64,000 bases of DNA from Pseudooctadecabacter jejudonensis. GTDB taxonomy: Bacteria > Pseudomonadota > Alphaproteobacteria > Rhodobacterales > Rhodobacteraceae. Shown here piece by piece: positions 36,427 through 45,458 of the stretch. Each line of letters opens with the position of its first letter. Positions within the stretch are counted from its first letter, which is position 1. The stretch covers positions 124,001-188,000 of the forward strand of contig NZ_FWFT01000006.1 in the NCBI RefSeq assembly GCF_900172275.1. Direction: 5' to 3'. The position numbers were made by a program, and so were the translations under genes. Below the pieces are notes generated by a model, which was not told where the DNA came from, did no database searches, and was given only the letters and a program-made list of their open reading frames with translations.

Positions 36427-37806
36427 TTACCGGTAGGTGACTTGATTGACCGCTTCGATCACTTCGGCGGTGGTGATCAGCGCGTGCTTTTCGAGGTTGG
36501 CCGCATAAGGCATCGGCACATCCTTACCGGTGCAGTTGATCACCGGCGCGTCGAGGTAATCGAACGCCTTTTGCATGATCGTGGCACCCAGATGGTTGCC
36601 GATGGAGCCCACGGGCCAGCCCTCTTCGACGGTGATACAGCGGTTGGTTTTGCGGACACTGTCCAGAACCGTGTCGTAGTCGATGGGGCGCAGGGTGCGC
36701 AGGTCGATGACCTCGGCACTTACACCGTCTTCGGCCAGTTTTTCGGCGGCTTCCATGGCGTAGGTCATGCCAATGCCGAAGCTGACGATGGTGACATCAT
36801 CCCCCTCACGGGCCACGCGGGCCTTGCCGAAGGGGATGGTGAAATCGTCAAGCACCGGAACCTCGAACGAGCGACCGTAGAGGATCTCGTTTTCTAGGAA
36901 GATCACCGGGTTGGGGTCACGGATCGCGGTTTTCATCAGGCCCTTCGCGTCGGCGGCGGAGTAGGGCATGACCACCTTGAGGCCCGGCACCATCGCGTAC
37001 CATGCGGCGTAATCCTGGCTGTGCTGTGCGCCCACGCGGGCAGCGGCGCCATTGGGGCCACGGAACACCATGGGCGCGCCCATTTGGCCGCCGGACATAT
37101 AGAGCGTCTTGGCGGCGGAGTTGATAATCTGGTCAATCGCCTGCATGGCGAAGTTGAACGTCATGAATTCCACAATGGGTTTCAGTCCGCCGAACGCAGC
37201 CCCCACGGCGATGCCGGTGAAGCCATGTTCGGTGATGGGCGTGTCGATCACCCGTTTGTCGCCAAACTTGTCCAACAACCCTTGGGAGATTTTGTAAGCG
37301 CCTTGGTATTCGGCGACTTCTTCACCCATGAGGAAGACGTCTTCGTCGCGCTCCATCTCTTCGGCCATGGCCTCGTTCAGGGCCTCACGGACGGTCATGG
37401 TTTTCATCTCCGTGCCTTCGGGCCAGTCGGGGGACCGATCGGCCTGAGGGGCGGCGGGGGCCTGCGTTGGTTGGGCCGCAACCTTGCCTTCTTCGCTGCT
37501 GAGCGCGGCAGGGGCCGGGGTGGAGGCCTCTTGCGGGGCAGCGGACGCGGCGGACATGTCCTCCCCCTCTTCGCCGATGATCGCGATGGGGGTGTTGACC
37601 TTGACGCCTTCGGTGCCTTCTTCGATCAGGATCTTGCCGACGATGCCTTCGTCCACGGCCTCAAATTCCATGGTGGCCTTGTCGGTCTCGATCTCGGCGA
37701 TGATGTCGCCGGATTTAACCTCATCGCCTTCTTTGACGAGCCATTTGGCGAGGGTGCCTTCCTCCATCGTGGGGGACAGCGCGGGCATGAGAAGTTCAGT
37801 CGCCAT
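36427..37806 (-). CDS. pdhB: Pyruvate dehydrogenase E1 beta with N-terminal lipoyl domain
   Basis: 459 residues from the ATG at 37804-37806, behind AGGAG and overlapping the pdhA stop (TAATG). Residues 1-85 are a lipoyl domain almost the same as that of pdhC (75 of 85 residues identical; Lys43 in [11 protein letters not shown]). After an Ala/Pro linker comes the E1-beta transketolase-type domain ([57 protein letters not shown]). E1-beta with its own lipoyl domain is an alphaproteobacterial trait. Confidence 0.96.
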   Translation of the reverse strand: MATELLMPALSPTMEEGTLAKWLVKEGDEVKSGDIIAEIETDKATMEFEAVDEGIVGKILIEEGTEGVKVNTPIAIIGEEGEDMSAASAAPQEASTPAPAALSSEEGKVAAQPTQAPAAPQADRSPDWPEGTEMKTMTVREALNEAMAEEMERDEDVFLMGEEVAEYQGAYKISQGLLDKFGDKRVIDTPITEHGFTGIAVGAAFGGLKPIVEFMTFNFAMQAIDQIINSAAKTLYMSGGQMGAPMVFRGPNGAAARVGAQHSQDYAAWYAMVPGLKVVMPYSAADAKGLMKTAIRDPNPVIFLENEILYGRSFEVPVLDDFTIPFGKARVAREGDDVTIVSFGIGMTYAMEAAEKLAEDGVSAEVIDLRTLRPIDYDTVLDSVRKTNRCITVEEGWPVGSIGNHLGATIMQKAFDYLDAPVINCTGKDVPMPYAANLEKHALITTAEVIEAVNQVTYR

Positions 37807-38819
37807 TATACGTTCTCCTGCGGGATTTCGGTGGCATAGATGTCTGTCCAAAGCTCTGACAGGTCAGGCTCGGGGCTTTCCTTGGCAAAGTCGGCTGATG
37901 CGTTCACGCGGGCCTTGATGTCTTTGTCGATGGCCTTGAGATCGTCTTCGGAGGCGTGTTTGCCGGTGAGAAGCAGATCGCGGACCTGTTCGATGGGATC
38001 GCGTTCGTCGCGCATTTTCTGCACTTCTTCGCGGGTCCGGTATTTGGCAGGGTCCGACATGGAATGGCCGCGATACCGGTATGTTTTCACTTCCAGAATG
38101 TAGGGGCCGTTGCCTGCGCGGCAGTGTTCGGTGGCGCGTGCGCCGGCCTCTTTGACGGCGAGCACGTCCATGCCGTCCACGGCCTCGCCCTCAATCCCGT
38201 AGGCGGCACCGCGTTCCCACAGCGACGGGGATTTGGTGGACCGCTGGACAGAGGTGCCCATGGCGTATTGGTTGTTTTCGATGACGAACACGACGGGCAA
38301 ATCCCACAGTTCGGCCATGTTGTAGGTCTCATAGACCTGGCCCTGGTTCGCGGCACCGTCGCCAAAATAGGCGAATGTCACGTTGTCGTTGCCTTTGTAC
38401 TTGTCGGAAAAGGCCAAACCGGCACCCAGTGGCACCTGGGCCGCCACAATGCCGTGGCCCCCGTAAAAGTGCTTCTCTTTCGAGAACATGTGCATGGAGC
38501 CGCCTTTGCCTTTGGAATAGCCGCCCTCACGTCCGGTCAGTTCGGCCATCACGCCGCCCGGGTCCATGCCACAGGCCAACATGTGGCCGTGATCGCGGTA
38601 GGATGTGATGCGTTTGTCGCCGTCCTTGGCGACGGCCTCAAGGCCCACAACAACGGCTTCCTGTCCGATGTACAGGTGGCAGAACCCGCCGATCAGGCCC
38701 ATCCCATACAGCTGGCCCGCTTTCTCTTCGAACCTGCGAATCAACAACATATCTTCGTAGTAGCCCAACAGCTCCTCTTTGGAGATGTTTGGTTTCTTTG
38801 AACTTTTCTTGGCTGCCAT
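37806..38819 (-). CDS. pdhA: Pyruvate dehydrogenase E1 alpha
   Basis: 337 residues; thiamine-diphosphate motif [12 protein letters not shown] followed 26 residues on by the NN of VIENNQYAM, plus the [20 protein letters not shown] phosphorylation-loop-like segment conserved in E1 alpha. Decarboxylates pyruvate. First gene of pdhABC on the minus strand, with a 20-bp palindrome about 50 bp upstream. Confidence 0.97.
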   Translation of the reverse strand: MAAKKSSKKPNISKEELLGYYEDMLLIRRFEEKAGQLYGMGLIGGFCHLYIGQEAVVVGLEAVAKDGDKRITSYRDHGHMLACGMDPGGVMAELTGREGGYSKGKGGSMHMFSKEKHFYGGHGIVAAQVPLGAGLAFSDKYKGNDNVTFAYFGDGAANQGQVYETYNMAELWDLPVVFVIENNQYAMGTSVQRSTKSPSLWERGAAYGIEGEAVDGMDVLAVKEAGARATEHCRAGNGPYILEVKTYRYRGHSMSDPAKYRTREEVQKMRDERDPIEQVRDLLLTGKHASEDDLKAIDKDIKARVNASADFAKESPEPDLSELWTDIYATEIPQENV

Positions 38820-38868
38820 GGGTCCTCCCGGGGTCGTTTTCGCGGCGTCAAAACACGCCTGCCAAAAT

Positions 38869-38888
38869 ATAGTTTAGCGTTAAACTAT
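38869..38888. promoter_or_regulatory. Palindromic operator candidate upstream of pdhA
   Basis: ATAGTTTA-GCGT-TAAACTAT, perfect 8-bp arms, centred about 60 bp from the pdhA ATG in the divergent gap with the GNAT gene. Confidence 0.5.
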
Positions 38889-38994
38889 CTCATAAACCGT
38901 TTGTTCCGAAAAATCGACCAACAATATGACGTTAGGTTAGTGATCGCTTGAAAACCTGCCTTGCGCCCAGTGCAAGGGTCGGGAAGACTGCGGT

Positions 38995-39486
38995 ATGAAA
39001 TACAAGATCAGACAAGAAAAAGAAGGCGATGCCGCAGCGATCCGCGATGTGGTCGCGCAAGCCTTCAAGGGAAAATCCTTTGAGGATCCGGACGATCCGG
39101 TGATCGTGGAACGCCTGCGCGACGACGGAAGCCTTGTGCTGTCGCTTGTCGCGGAGGCGGGCGGGGAGGTGATCGGGCAGGTCGCCCTGTCGCCGGCCAA
39201 GATCGGTGACAGCCCGTATCTGTGCCTTGGGCCCATCGCGGTGCTGCCGGGCCATCAGGGCAAGGGGATCGGGTCCGATCTGATGGGCCACGCCTTGGGT
39301 GTTGCCCGGGTGTACGGGCGCGACGGTGTCGTGTTGATGGGGGACCCCAAGTACTACAGCCGGTTCGGGTTCAAACGTGTGGCGGCCATCACCTACGAAG
39401 GGGAGGGCGCGGATTACATTCAGGTCCTGCCTTTTGGTGCTGATCCGTCGGGGCCGCTGTCGCTGCACCCGCTGCTGACGCCATAA
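38995..39486 (+). CDS. GNAT-family N-acetyltransferase (YhbS-like)
   Basis: 163 residues; acetyl-CoA loop GPIAVLPGHQGKGIGSDLMG and YYSRFGFKRV. The N-terminus (IRQEKEGDAAAIRDVVAQAF) and the GDPKYYSRFGF motif match the YhbS group of GNAT enzymes, substrate unknown. It converges with the FtsB-like gene, with only three bases between the stops. Confidence 0.88.
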   Translation: MKYKIRQEKEGDAAAIRDVVAQAFKGKSFEDPDDPVIVERLRDDGSLVLSLVAEAGGEVIGQVALSPAKIGDSPYLCLGPIAVLPGHQGKGIGSDLMGHALGVARVYGRDGVVLMGDPKYYSRFGFKRVAAITYEGEGADYIQVLPFGADPSGPLSLHPLLTP

Positions 39487-39489
39487 ACC

Positions 39490-39786
39490 TTAGCGGATCA
39501 CGATCTCATCGGCGCGGACCATGCCCAGCACATCGCGGGCCTGTTCGTCCAACAGATCCAGATCCAGATAGGTGTCGGACAAACGACGGGTCAGGTTTTC
39601 CATGCGGGCAACCTCGGCCTGCACGAGGCTGAGTTCTTCACGCAGCATCCGGCCCTCTGCCTCAATCTCTGCGCGCTTGAAGACGCCGAAATCGCCTTGC
39701 ACGGCGGCAAAGGTGAAATAGACCGCCAACATCAGGCTGCCTGCGAAATAAAGAAGAACCCCCATGGGGGCGCGGGTTTTGCGCAT
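39490..39786 (-). CDS. Septum formation initiator (FtsB/DivIC family)
   Basis: 98 residues: one N-terminal transmembrane helix (MGVLLYFAGSLMLAVYFTFA) and a periplasmic coiled coil (LREELSLVQAEVARMENLTR). This is the architecture of FtsB/DivIC in the divisome, and in Rhodobacterales it is commonly located upstream of pdhA; here it lies beyond pdhA and a GNAT gene. Confidence 0.85.
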   Translation of the reverse strand: MRKTRAPMGVLLYFAGSLMLAVYFTFAAVQGDFGVFKRAEIEAEGRMLREELSLVQAEVARMENLTRRLSDTYLDLDLLDEQARDVLGMVRADEIVIR

Positions 39787-39876
39787 TCGTCTGCCTCATC
39801 TACGGCCTCTGACGGGCCGCCTTTGGCACAGAATCGCATATTTGATTCGCGAAGGGAATCCCCTTTGTGCGGACCC

Positions 39877-39922
39877 CAGACTTTCCTCGAAAGTCTGTAG
39901 GCAAATCCTCTGAGAGGATTTG
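39877..39922 (-). repeat. 46-bp double-hairpin element, copy 2
   Basis: Hairpins 39877-39885/39889-39897 and 39902-39910/39914-39922, 9-bp stems and 3-nt loops. It ends at the base before the aldolase stop codon. Relative to 14708-14753, one base pair in each stem is changed on both sides (G-C to A-T in the first, C-G to T-A in the second). Confidence 0.75.
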
Positions 39923-40822
39923 TTACGCGACCGAGGCCGCGTGGATGCTGTCGATGGTGTCGGCGATGGTTGCGTTGAAGGCGTCATCGCTTTGCTGGGC
40001 GGACAGACCTTCGGTCAGGGCGCGGCTGAAACTGGCCACGATGCCGGAGTTCTGGGCCAACCGTGCGTTCGCCTCCGCCCGGTCATAGCCGCCAGACAGG
40101 GCCACAACCTTCATCACGCGGGGATGATCCACCAGCGCCTGATATTGGCCCGCCACATCGGGCAGGGTCAGCTTCAGCATGATGTCGTCGTCCATTTTGT
40201 CCAGGCGCGACAGCAGCGCGTCCTGCAACATCGCCTCCGCCTTGGCTTTGTTGTCCATGGTGATTGTGATCTCAGGCTCAAGGATGGGAACCAACCCGTG
40301 GGACAAAACCTCGGCCCCCACATCAAACTGCTGATCGACGACGGCGTTGATGCCAGCCTCATTTGCCTCATCAATCACGGCGCGCATTTTGGTGCCGAAA
40401 ATGCCGCCCGCGCGCGCGCGGGGCAGCAGATCGCCCAGATGGGGCATGGGTTTCATCAGTTTGACGCCGTCCGATGGGGCCTCCAACCCTTTGTCGATTT
40501 TCAAAAACGGCACCACGCCTTTGTCTTCCCACAGGGCGAGGGCTGTGGGTTTGCCGTTGACCTGTCGGTCCATCGTCATCTCAAACAAGATTGCCCCGAT
40601 CACTTTGCTGCCGTCAAAGGCGGGTGCGTTGATGATGCGGGCGCGCATCTCGTGGATCAGATCGAACATCTCATCTTCACCGGCGTAGGCGTCCTCAGGC
40701 ACGCCATACAGGTTGAGTGCATTGGGCGTTGAGCCGCCGGATTGATCAAGGGCCGCGATAAATCCCTGACCGCGCCGGATCTGGTCTGCCATCTTTGCCT
40801 GAATGTTCGTCATGTCCAACAT
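39923..40822 (-). CDS. Fructose-bisphosphate aldolase, class I
   Basis: 299 residues; Schiff-base-type aldolase of the bacterial class I group with GFIAALDQSGGSTPNAL, GAILFEMTMDR, VPFLKIDKGLE (Lys of the active site region), VPILEPEITI and MLKLTLPD (Schiff-base Lys) motifs. AAGGAA precedes the start; an in-frame ATG three codons on is possible. It joins pgk next door in lower glycolysis/gluconeogenesis. Confidence 0.92.
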   Translation of the reverse strand: MLDMTNIQAKMADQIRRGQGFIAALDQSGGSTPNALNLYGVPEDAYAGEDEMFDLIHEMRARIINAPAFDGSKVIGAILFEMTMDRQVNGKPTALALWEDKGVVPFLKIDKGLEAPSDGVKLMKPMPHLGDLLPRARAGGIFGTKMRAVIDEANEAGINAVVDQQFDVGAEVLSHGLVPILEPEITITMDNKAKAEAMLQDALLSRLDKMDDDIMLKLTLPDVAGQYQALVDHPRVMKVVALSGGYDRAEANARLAQNSGIVASFSRALTEGLSAQQSDDAFNATIADTIDSIHAASVA

Positions 40823-40938
40823 GCTGCGTTCCTTTCCAAAGGGTCAAACCGAGGTTGTCTTTGGTCTAGGACACGCAGGCAGGGGCGCACAATTCTGGTT
40901 ACGCTAACGGGTTGCGCTAACACCGCAAAACGCAACAA

Positions 40939-40963
40939 AACAGGGCGCTTGGGGCGCCCTGTT
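40939..40963 (-). terminator. Terminator after pgk
   Basis: Perfect 10-bp stem AACAGGGCGC/GCGCCCTGTT, 5-nt loop; on the minus strand it runs into TTTTG. Confidence 0.75.
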
Positions 40964-40985
40964 GGTGTCATTCATGGGGGGTGGA

Positions 40986-42164
40986 TCAGGTGTGCAGGGC
41001 TGCGACGCCGGGCAATGTCTTGCCCTCCATCCATTCCAGAAAGGCCCCGCCGGCTGATGAGATATAGGTGAAATCACCGGACACACCCGCCTGATTGAGG
41101 GCCGCAACCGTGTCGCCCCCGCCCGCCACGGTGATCAGTTCACCGGCCTTGGTTTTGGCCGCAGCATCCTGCGCTGCGGCAAAGGTGGCCTTGTGGAACG
41201 GCTCGATCTCGAACGCGCCAAGGGGGCCGTTCCAGATCACGGTTTTGGCGCGCGCGAACACCTGCGCGATATGCGCGACACTGTCTGGCCCTGCATCGAG
41301 GATCATTTGATCGGCGGGCACCTCTTCGGCCATCACCGTGGTGGCAGCAGCACCTGCTTTGAACTCCGCGGCGACAACCACATCGCGGGGCAGCAGGATT
41401 TCGCAGCCTTTCGCGGCGGCCTTTTCGGCGATGTCGCGGGCGGTGTCGGCCAGATCATGTTCGCACAAGGATTTACCCACATCGAGGCCTTGGGCCGCCA
41501 GAAACGTATTCGCCATGCCGCCGCCGATGACGATGACGTCGACCTTGTCGATCAGGTTGCCGAGTAAATCCAGCTTGGTGGAGACTTTGGCCCCGCCGAC
41601 GACAGCCACCACGGGCCGTTCTGGGCTGCCCAAGGCTTTCTCAAGCGCGCCGAGTTCTTCGGCCATCAGGCGGCCCGCGCAGTTGGGCAGCAATTTCGCC
41701 ACGCCGGTCGTGGAGGCATGGGCACGGTGCGCGGCGGAGAATGCATCGTTGCAAAAGACATCCCCCAAAGAGGCCAAAAATTGCGCCATTTTGGGATCAT
41801 TGTCCGTTTCCATGGAGGAAAAGCGCGTGTTTTCCACCAGAATGACCGAATCTGCGGGGGCGGCATCGATGTCGTCGCGGCTGGGGCGTTCCATGAAGGT
41901 CACAGTGCGGCCCAGCACCTTTTCCAACGTCGGCACGGTGATGCGCAGGGACATATCAGGGTTGGGCTGGCCTTTGGGGCGGCCAAAATGGGCCAGCAGA
42001 ACCGGCTTGCCGCCCTTGGCGAGGATGTCTGTCACGGTGGGCTTGATGCGTTCGATGCGAGTGGCGTCTGTCACCTCTCCTTGGTCGACGGGCACGTTAA
42101 TGTCCACGCGGGTCAGCACCACTTTGCCGTCCAGATCCATATCGTCGAGAGTGTTCCAGCCCAT
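40986..42164 (-). CDS. pgk: Phosphoglycerate kinase
   Basis: 392 residues from the ATG at 42162-42164 behind AGGAGG; the frame is open upstream but lacks similarity. Motifs [51 protein letters not shown] and [11 protein letters not shown] are intact. Transfers phosphate from 1,3-bisphosphoglycerate to ADP. Hairpin terminator at 40939. Confidence 0.97.
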   Translation of the reverse strand: MGWNTLDDMDLDGKVVLTRVDINVPVDQGEVTDATRIERIKPTVTDILAKGGKPVLLAHFGRPKGQPNPDMSLRITVPTLEKVLGRTVTFMERPSRDDIDAAPADSVILVENTRFSSMETDNDPKMAQFLASLGDVFCNDAFSAAHRAHASTTGVAKLLPNCAGRLMAEELGALEKALGSPERPVVAVVGGAKVSTKLDLLGNLIDKVDVIVIGGGMANTFLAAQGLDVGKSLCEHDLADTARDIAEKAAAKGCEILLPRDVVVAAEFKAGAAATTVMAEEVPADQMILDAGPDSVAHIAQVFARAKTVIWNGPLGAFEIEPFHKATFAAAQDAAAKTKAGELITVAGGGDTVAALNQAGVSGDFTYISSAGGAFLEWMEGKTLPGVAALHT

Positions 42165-42284
42165 CTTCGCCTCCTGCTTCATATGGGCGGGGATATCGCC
42201 AATCGCGACCGTCGCGTCAACCGCGCTTGGCAATCTGGCCGCAGCGCCTTAGGTTCCGCCCAAACAACATCAAAGGAGGCCCCC

Positions 42285-42791
42285 ATGGCCGAGATCAAAG
42301 ATCCAGAGAACACGATCCTGATGGAGCTGAAAGGCGGGACGGTCACGATTGAGCTGCTGCCCGACGTCGCACCCGAACACGTGGCCCGCATGAAAGAACT
42401 GGCCCGCGCCGGTGCCTATGACAACGTGGCCTTTCACCGGGTGATTGACGGGTTCATGGCGCAGACAGGTGATGTGGCCAACGGCAACATGGAAAAGGAT
42501 TTCAACATCGGGCGCGCGGGCACCGGCGGGTCTGATTTGCCGGATCTGCCGGCTGAGTTTTCCAAGATCCCCCACGCCCGTGGGTCCTTGGGGGCTGCAC
42601 GTTCGGCCAATCCGAACTCCGCCAACAGCCAGTTTTTCATCAACTTCAAGGACAATGATTTCTTGAACGGCCAATACACGGTATACGGCCAGGTTGTGTC
42701 GGGGATGGAGCATGTGGATGCGATCACGCGCGGTGAGCCGCCGATGAACCCGGACCGGATGATTTCTGTCAAGGTGGCGGCTGATGCTTAG
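42285..42791 (+). CDS. Peptidyl-prolyl isomerase, cyclophilin type (cytoplasmic)
   Basis: 168 residues from the ATG at 42285 behind AAAGGAGG. Cyclophilin fold with the active-site segment AFHRVIDGFMAQTGD and NPNSANSQFFINF. No signal peptide, so cytoplasmic. Its last eight bases overlap the next gene, a secreted cyclophilin, suggesting duplication and a shared mRNA. Confidence 0.94.
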   Translation: MAEIKDPENTILMELKGGTVTIELLPDVAPEHVARMKELARAGAYDNVAFHRVIDGFMAQTGDVANGNMEKDFNIGRAGTGGSDLPDLPAEFSKIPHARGSLGAARSANPNSANSQFFINFKDNDFLNGQYTVYGQVVSGMEHVDAITRGEPPMNPDRMISVKVAADA

Positions 42792-43341
42792 GGGCGCGCT
42801 CATCGCGGTGCTCTTCGCGGGTACGGCGCAGGCCGGCGGGATTGAAATCACCGTGGCGGGGCAGGCCGAAGGCACGATTGTCATTGATCTGTTTGAGGAC
42901 ATCGCCCCGCAACACGCCGAACAAATCAGCGCCTTGGCCGCTGAGGGCGCCTATGACGGGGTGGTGTTTCACCGCGTGATCGAAGGCTTTATGGCCCAAA
43001 CGGGCGATGTGGAATTTGGCGACAGCACGGATGCGGCGTTTGACATGCGCCGCGCGGGCACCGGCGGATCCGATCGAGGCGATATCCCGTTGGAGGCCAC
43101 GACCGAGATGTCATTCACCCGTGGCAAAGTGGGGATGGCGCGGGCGCAGAACCCCAATTCCGCCAACAGCCAGTTCTTCATCATGTTTGAAGATGGCCCG
43201 TTTCTGGATGGTCAATACACCATCGTGGGGGAGGTGACGGCCGGTCTTGAGATCGTGGATGCCATCAAACGTGGTGATGGGCCCAATGGTGCGGTGATCG
43301 GTGAAGCTGACCGGATGGTCAGCGTGACTGTCACCGAGTGA
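42784..43341 (+). CDS. Peptidyl-prolyl isomerase, cyclophilin type (periplasmic)
   Basis: 185 residues with a signal peptide (MLRGALIAVLFAGTAQA). Active-site segment VFHRVIEGFMAQTGD and NPNSANSQFFIMF as in the preceding paralogue, with an added acidic, Ser/Thr-rich insertion near residue 85. It should fold periplasmic proteins. Followed by a 28-bp palindromic terminator. Confidence 0.94.
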   Translation: MLRGALIAVLFAGTAQAGGIEITVAGQAEGTIVIDLFEDIAPQHAEQISALAAEGAYDGVVFHRVIEGFMAQTGDVEFGDSTDAAFDMRRAGTGGSDRGDIPLEATTEMSFTRGKVGMARAQNPNSANSQFFIMFEDGPFLDGQYTIVGEVTAGLEIVDAIKRGDGPNGAVIGEADRMVSVTVTE

Positions 43342-43362
43342 GCTTTACCTATTCATGTCCTG

Positions 43363-43390
43363 AAAAGGCCGCGCAATTGCGCGGCCTTTT
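43363..43390 (+). terminator. Terminator after the cyclophilin pair
   Basis: 28-bp perfect palindrome (AAAAGGCCGCGC arm, AATT centre) followed by more T. Confidence 0.85.
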
Positions 43391-43391
43391 T

Positions 43392-43413
43392 TCTAAAATT
43401 CCGGAATTTTAGA
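43392..43413. repeat. CCGG-centred palindrome, copy 1
   Basis: 22-bp perfect palindrome with arm TCTAAAATTCC. Its core of 20 bases recurs inside the palindrome at 63459-63484. Confidence 0.7.
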
Positions 43414-43414
43414 G

Positions 43415-43448
43415 CCTCCGGCGGGAGTTTTTCCGGTCAGATGAAGGG
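43415..43448 (+). repeat. Dispersed CCTCCGG/T-run repeat, copy c
   Basis: 34 bases, 31 of 34 identical to the minus strand of 56276-56309. Ends exactly at the selO stop codon (43449). Confidence 0.7.
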
Positions 43449-44828
43449 TTATGTCCCGCAGAACGTCTGGTGGACTTTTTCTGTTTCTTTGGGTGGGGAT
43501 TGGTAGTCTGGATTGGCCGTAAAAGGCGCTGAAACGGCGGCGAGCATGTCATGGAACGGGGCCTCATCGCCCGCGGTTGCGGCTTGGATCACGGCCTCGA
43601 TCTGGTGGGTGCGCGGGATGACCGCCGGATTGGTTTTGCGCCACAGGGCATCATCGGGTGCCGCGGCGCGCCAGCGGGCGTGCCAGTCTGGAAACAGATC
43701 ATCTGTGATGTCCAATGCATTGAATGTATTTGTAAAATCCGCTTTGGCTTTGGCCATTTCGGTGAGCAGATCTTGTGCGAGGGTCGAGGCCGTCTCGTTT
43801 GGCTGCAGGCCGAGTTTTGGCGCGAACGCGCGGGTCCATTCAGCTGCAAAAAGCGTAGGAAAGCGGTTGATGATTGCGGTGAAGTCTTCGATGGCGGCGT
43901 CTTGGTCGGGCATGATGGGGACCAGTGCCGTGGCAAATTGTGCGAGGTTCCAATGGGTTATCGGTGGTTGGTTTGAATAGGCGTAGCGGCCTTGATGGTC
44001 GATGGAGCTGAACACTGTGTCGGGGTGGTAGTGGTCCATGAAGGCGCAGGGGCCATAGTCGATCGTTTCGCCTGATATCGTGACATTGTCCGTGTTCATC
44101 ACACCGTGGATGAAGCCCACGGACATCCACTTGGCGACCAGATATGCCTGATTTTCCATGACTTTTTGCAAAAGATCTGCAGGGCCTTTTGCATCTGGGG
44201 CGTGGCGCGCGATGGTGTAGTCTGTCAGGGCTTGCAGGCCCTCGGTGTCGCCGCGGGCGGCGAAGTATTGGAAGGTGCCCTCGCGGATATGCGAGGCTGC
44301 GACGCGGGTCAGGATTGCGCCGGGAAGTGGGCCCTGTTCGCGCAAAACAGGATCGCCGGTGGCCACGGCGCAGAGGGCTTTTGTAGTTGGAATATCAAGG
44401 GCCTGCATTGCGCAGCTCATCAAATATTCCCGCAGCACGGGGCCAAGCCAGGCCCGTCCGTCGCCCATGCGTGAGTAGGGCGTGGGGCCGGATCCTTTAA
44501 GTTGGATGTCCACGCGGCCCAAGGGGCTGTCCAATTCGCCCAGATGAAGGGCGCGGCCGTCGCCCAGCTGGTGCGAAAATCCACCGAATTGGTGTCCGGC
44601 GTAGACCTGGGCGAAGGGACGGGCGGTTGCAGGATTGTCGTTTCCTGAGAAGAGGTTCGCGGCTTCTTGATCGGTCATGCCGGAGGTGTCCAACCCCAAA
44701 TCGCGGGCCAACGCATGGTTGAACGCAATCAAGCGCGGGGCGCTGACGGGGGTGGCGGGCTGTTGGGTGTAGAACCTCTCAGGGAGGGTGTCGAGGTAGC
44801 TGGACTGGAGCGGCAGGGTCAGGGACAT
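43449..44828 (-). CDS. selO: SelO protein adenylyltransferase (YdiU/UPF0061)
   Basis: 459 residues from the ATG at 44826-44828 (the usual SelO start, near LPLQSSYLDTLPERFYTQ); an in-frame ATG at 44876 would add 16 residues. Pseudokinase-fold enzyme that transfers AMP to protein Ser/Thr/Tyr: YAGHQFGGFSHQLGDGRA, KGSGPTPYSRMGDGRAWLG and MNTDNVTISGETIDYGPCAF are typical. The C-terminal Cys (end FCGT) takes the place of selenocysteine in eukaryotic SelO and forms the redox switch known in E. coli. Known to act in oxidative stress. Confidence 0.93.
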   Translation of the reverse strand: MSLTLPLQSSYLDTLPERFYTQQPATPVSAPRLIAFNHALARDLGLDTSGMTDQEAANLFSGNDNPATARPFAQVYAGHQFGGFSHQLGDGRALHLGELDSPLGRVDIQLKGSGPTPYSRMGDGRAWLGPVLREYLMSCAMQALDIPTTKALCAVATGDPVLREQGPLPGAILTRVAASHIREGTFQYFAARGDTEGLQALTDYTIARHAPDAKGPADLLQKVMENQAYLVAKWMSVGFIHGVMNTDNVTISGETIDYGPCAFMDHYHPDTVFSSIDHQGRYAYSNQPPITHWNLAQFATALVPIMPDQDAAIEDFTAIINRFPTLFAAEWTRAFAPKLGLQPNETASTLAQDLLTEMAKAKADFTNTFNALDITDDLFPDWHARWRAAAPDDALWRKTNPAVIPRTHQIEAVIQAATAGDEAPFHDMLAAVSAPFTANPDYQSPPKETEKVHQTFCGT

Positions 44829-44912
44829 GGCGAGGCCTTTTGCAGCGATTTTCGAGGGGCTGACATGAGTGTGCATCGGGCGTATGTCTCCAAAACACCC
44901 TCGCGGAGTAAG

Positions 44913-45362
44913 TTAGAGCGTGCGGGTCATCAGGGAATAGCGGTCGCGCATCTTGAAGCGGGCGCGGGTGTAGAGGCGGATCGTCGCCTCATCGGTGCGG
45001 TCGACTTCGAGGTGGAGCGCTTTGACGCCGACGTCCGCGAGAGAGGCGGCGATGGTGTGCAAGACCTCTGATCCCAATCCACGGTTGCGCACGGCGGGCC
45101 GGATAAAGAGTTCATCGACAAAGGCGTCCATGCCACCGAGTTCCATTGACCAGCCGAAGGTGATGATGGTGTAGCCGGTCGGCGCCTTTGCGGGGCCAAA
45201 GAGCCATGCTGCGCCCAAGGGCGAGCCTTCGAGGAGGGGCATCAAGGCCGTGTGGCGGGCATCGTCTGTCATCTCAAGCCCGTATTCGGTGTGGAAGGCT
45301 GCGATGAGGGGCAGGAGGCGGGGGGCGTCCTGTGGCGTGGCGAGATGGATGGCTGTTGTCAT
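44913..45362 (-). CDS. GNAT-family N-acetyltransferase
   Basis: 149 residues from the ATG at 45360-45362; the frame is open upstream but starts poorly. GNAT motifs: MDAFVDELFIRPAVRNRGLG for the acetyl-CoA loop and ALHLEVDRTDEATIRLYTRA for the C-terminal part. Substrate unknown. It follows the nucleoside hydrolase on the same strand by about 96 bp. Confidence 0.85.
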   Translation of the reverse strand: MTTAIHLATPQDAPRLLPLIAAFHTEYGLEMTDDARHTALMPLLEGSPLGAAWLFGPAKAPTGYTIITFGWSMELGGMDAFVDELFIRPAVRNRGLGSEVLHTIAASLADVGVKALHLEVDRTDEATIRLYTRARFKMRDRYSLMTRTL

Positions 45363-45458
45363 GGCGGTGTCCGGTTCGGGGCGTGCGGTGCCGTGAGGCG
45401 GGGTGGGAATTAGGTATTTTTGACCCAAAGAAGCAAGGGGCGGTGTGACAAAGTGCCG

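Noticed and set aside
41718-42284. N-terminal extension of the first cyclophilin into the pgk gene
   Set aside because: The extension lies antisense to pgk, and the ATG at 42285 has AAAGGAGG in front and gives the usual cyclophilin start.
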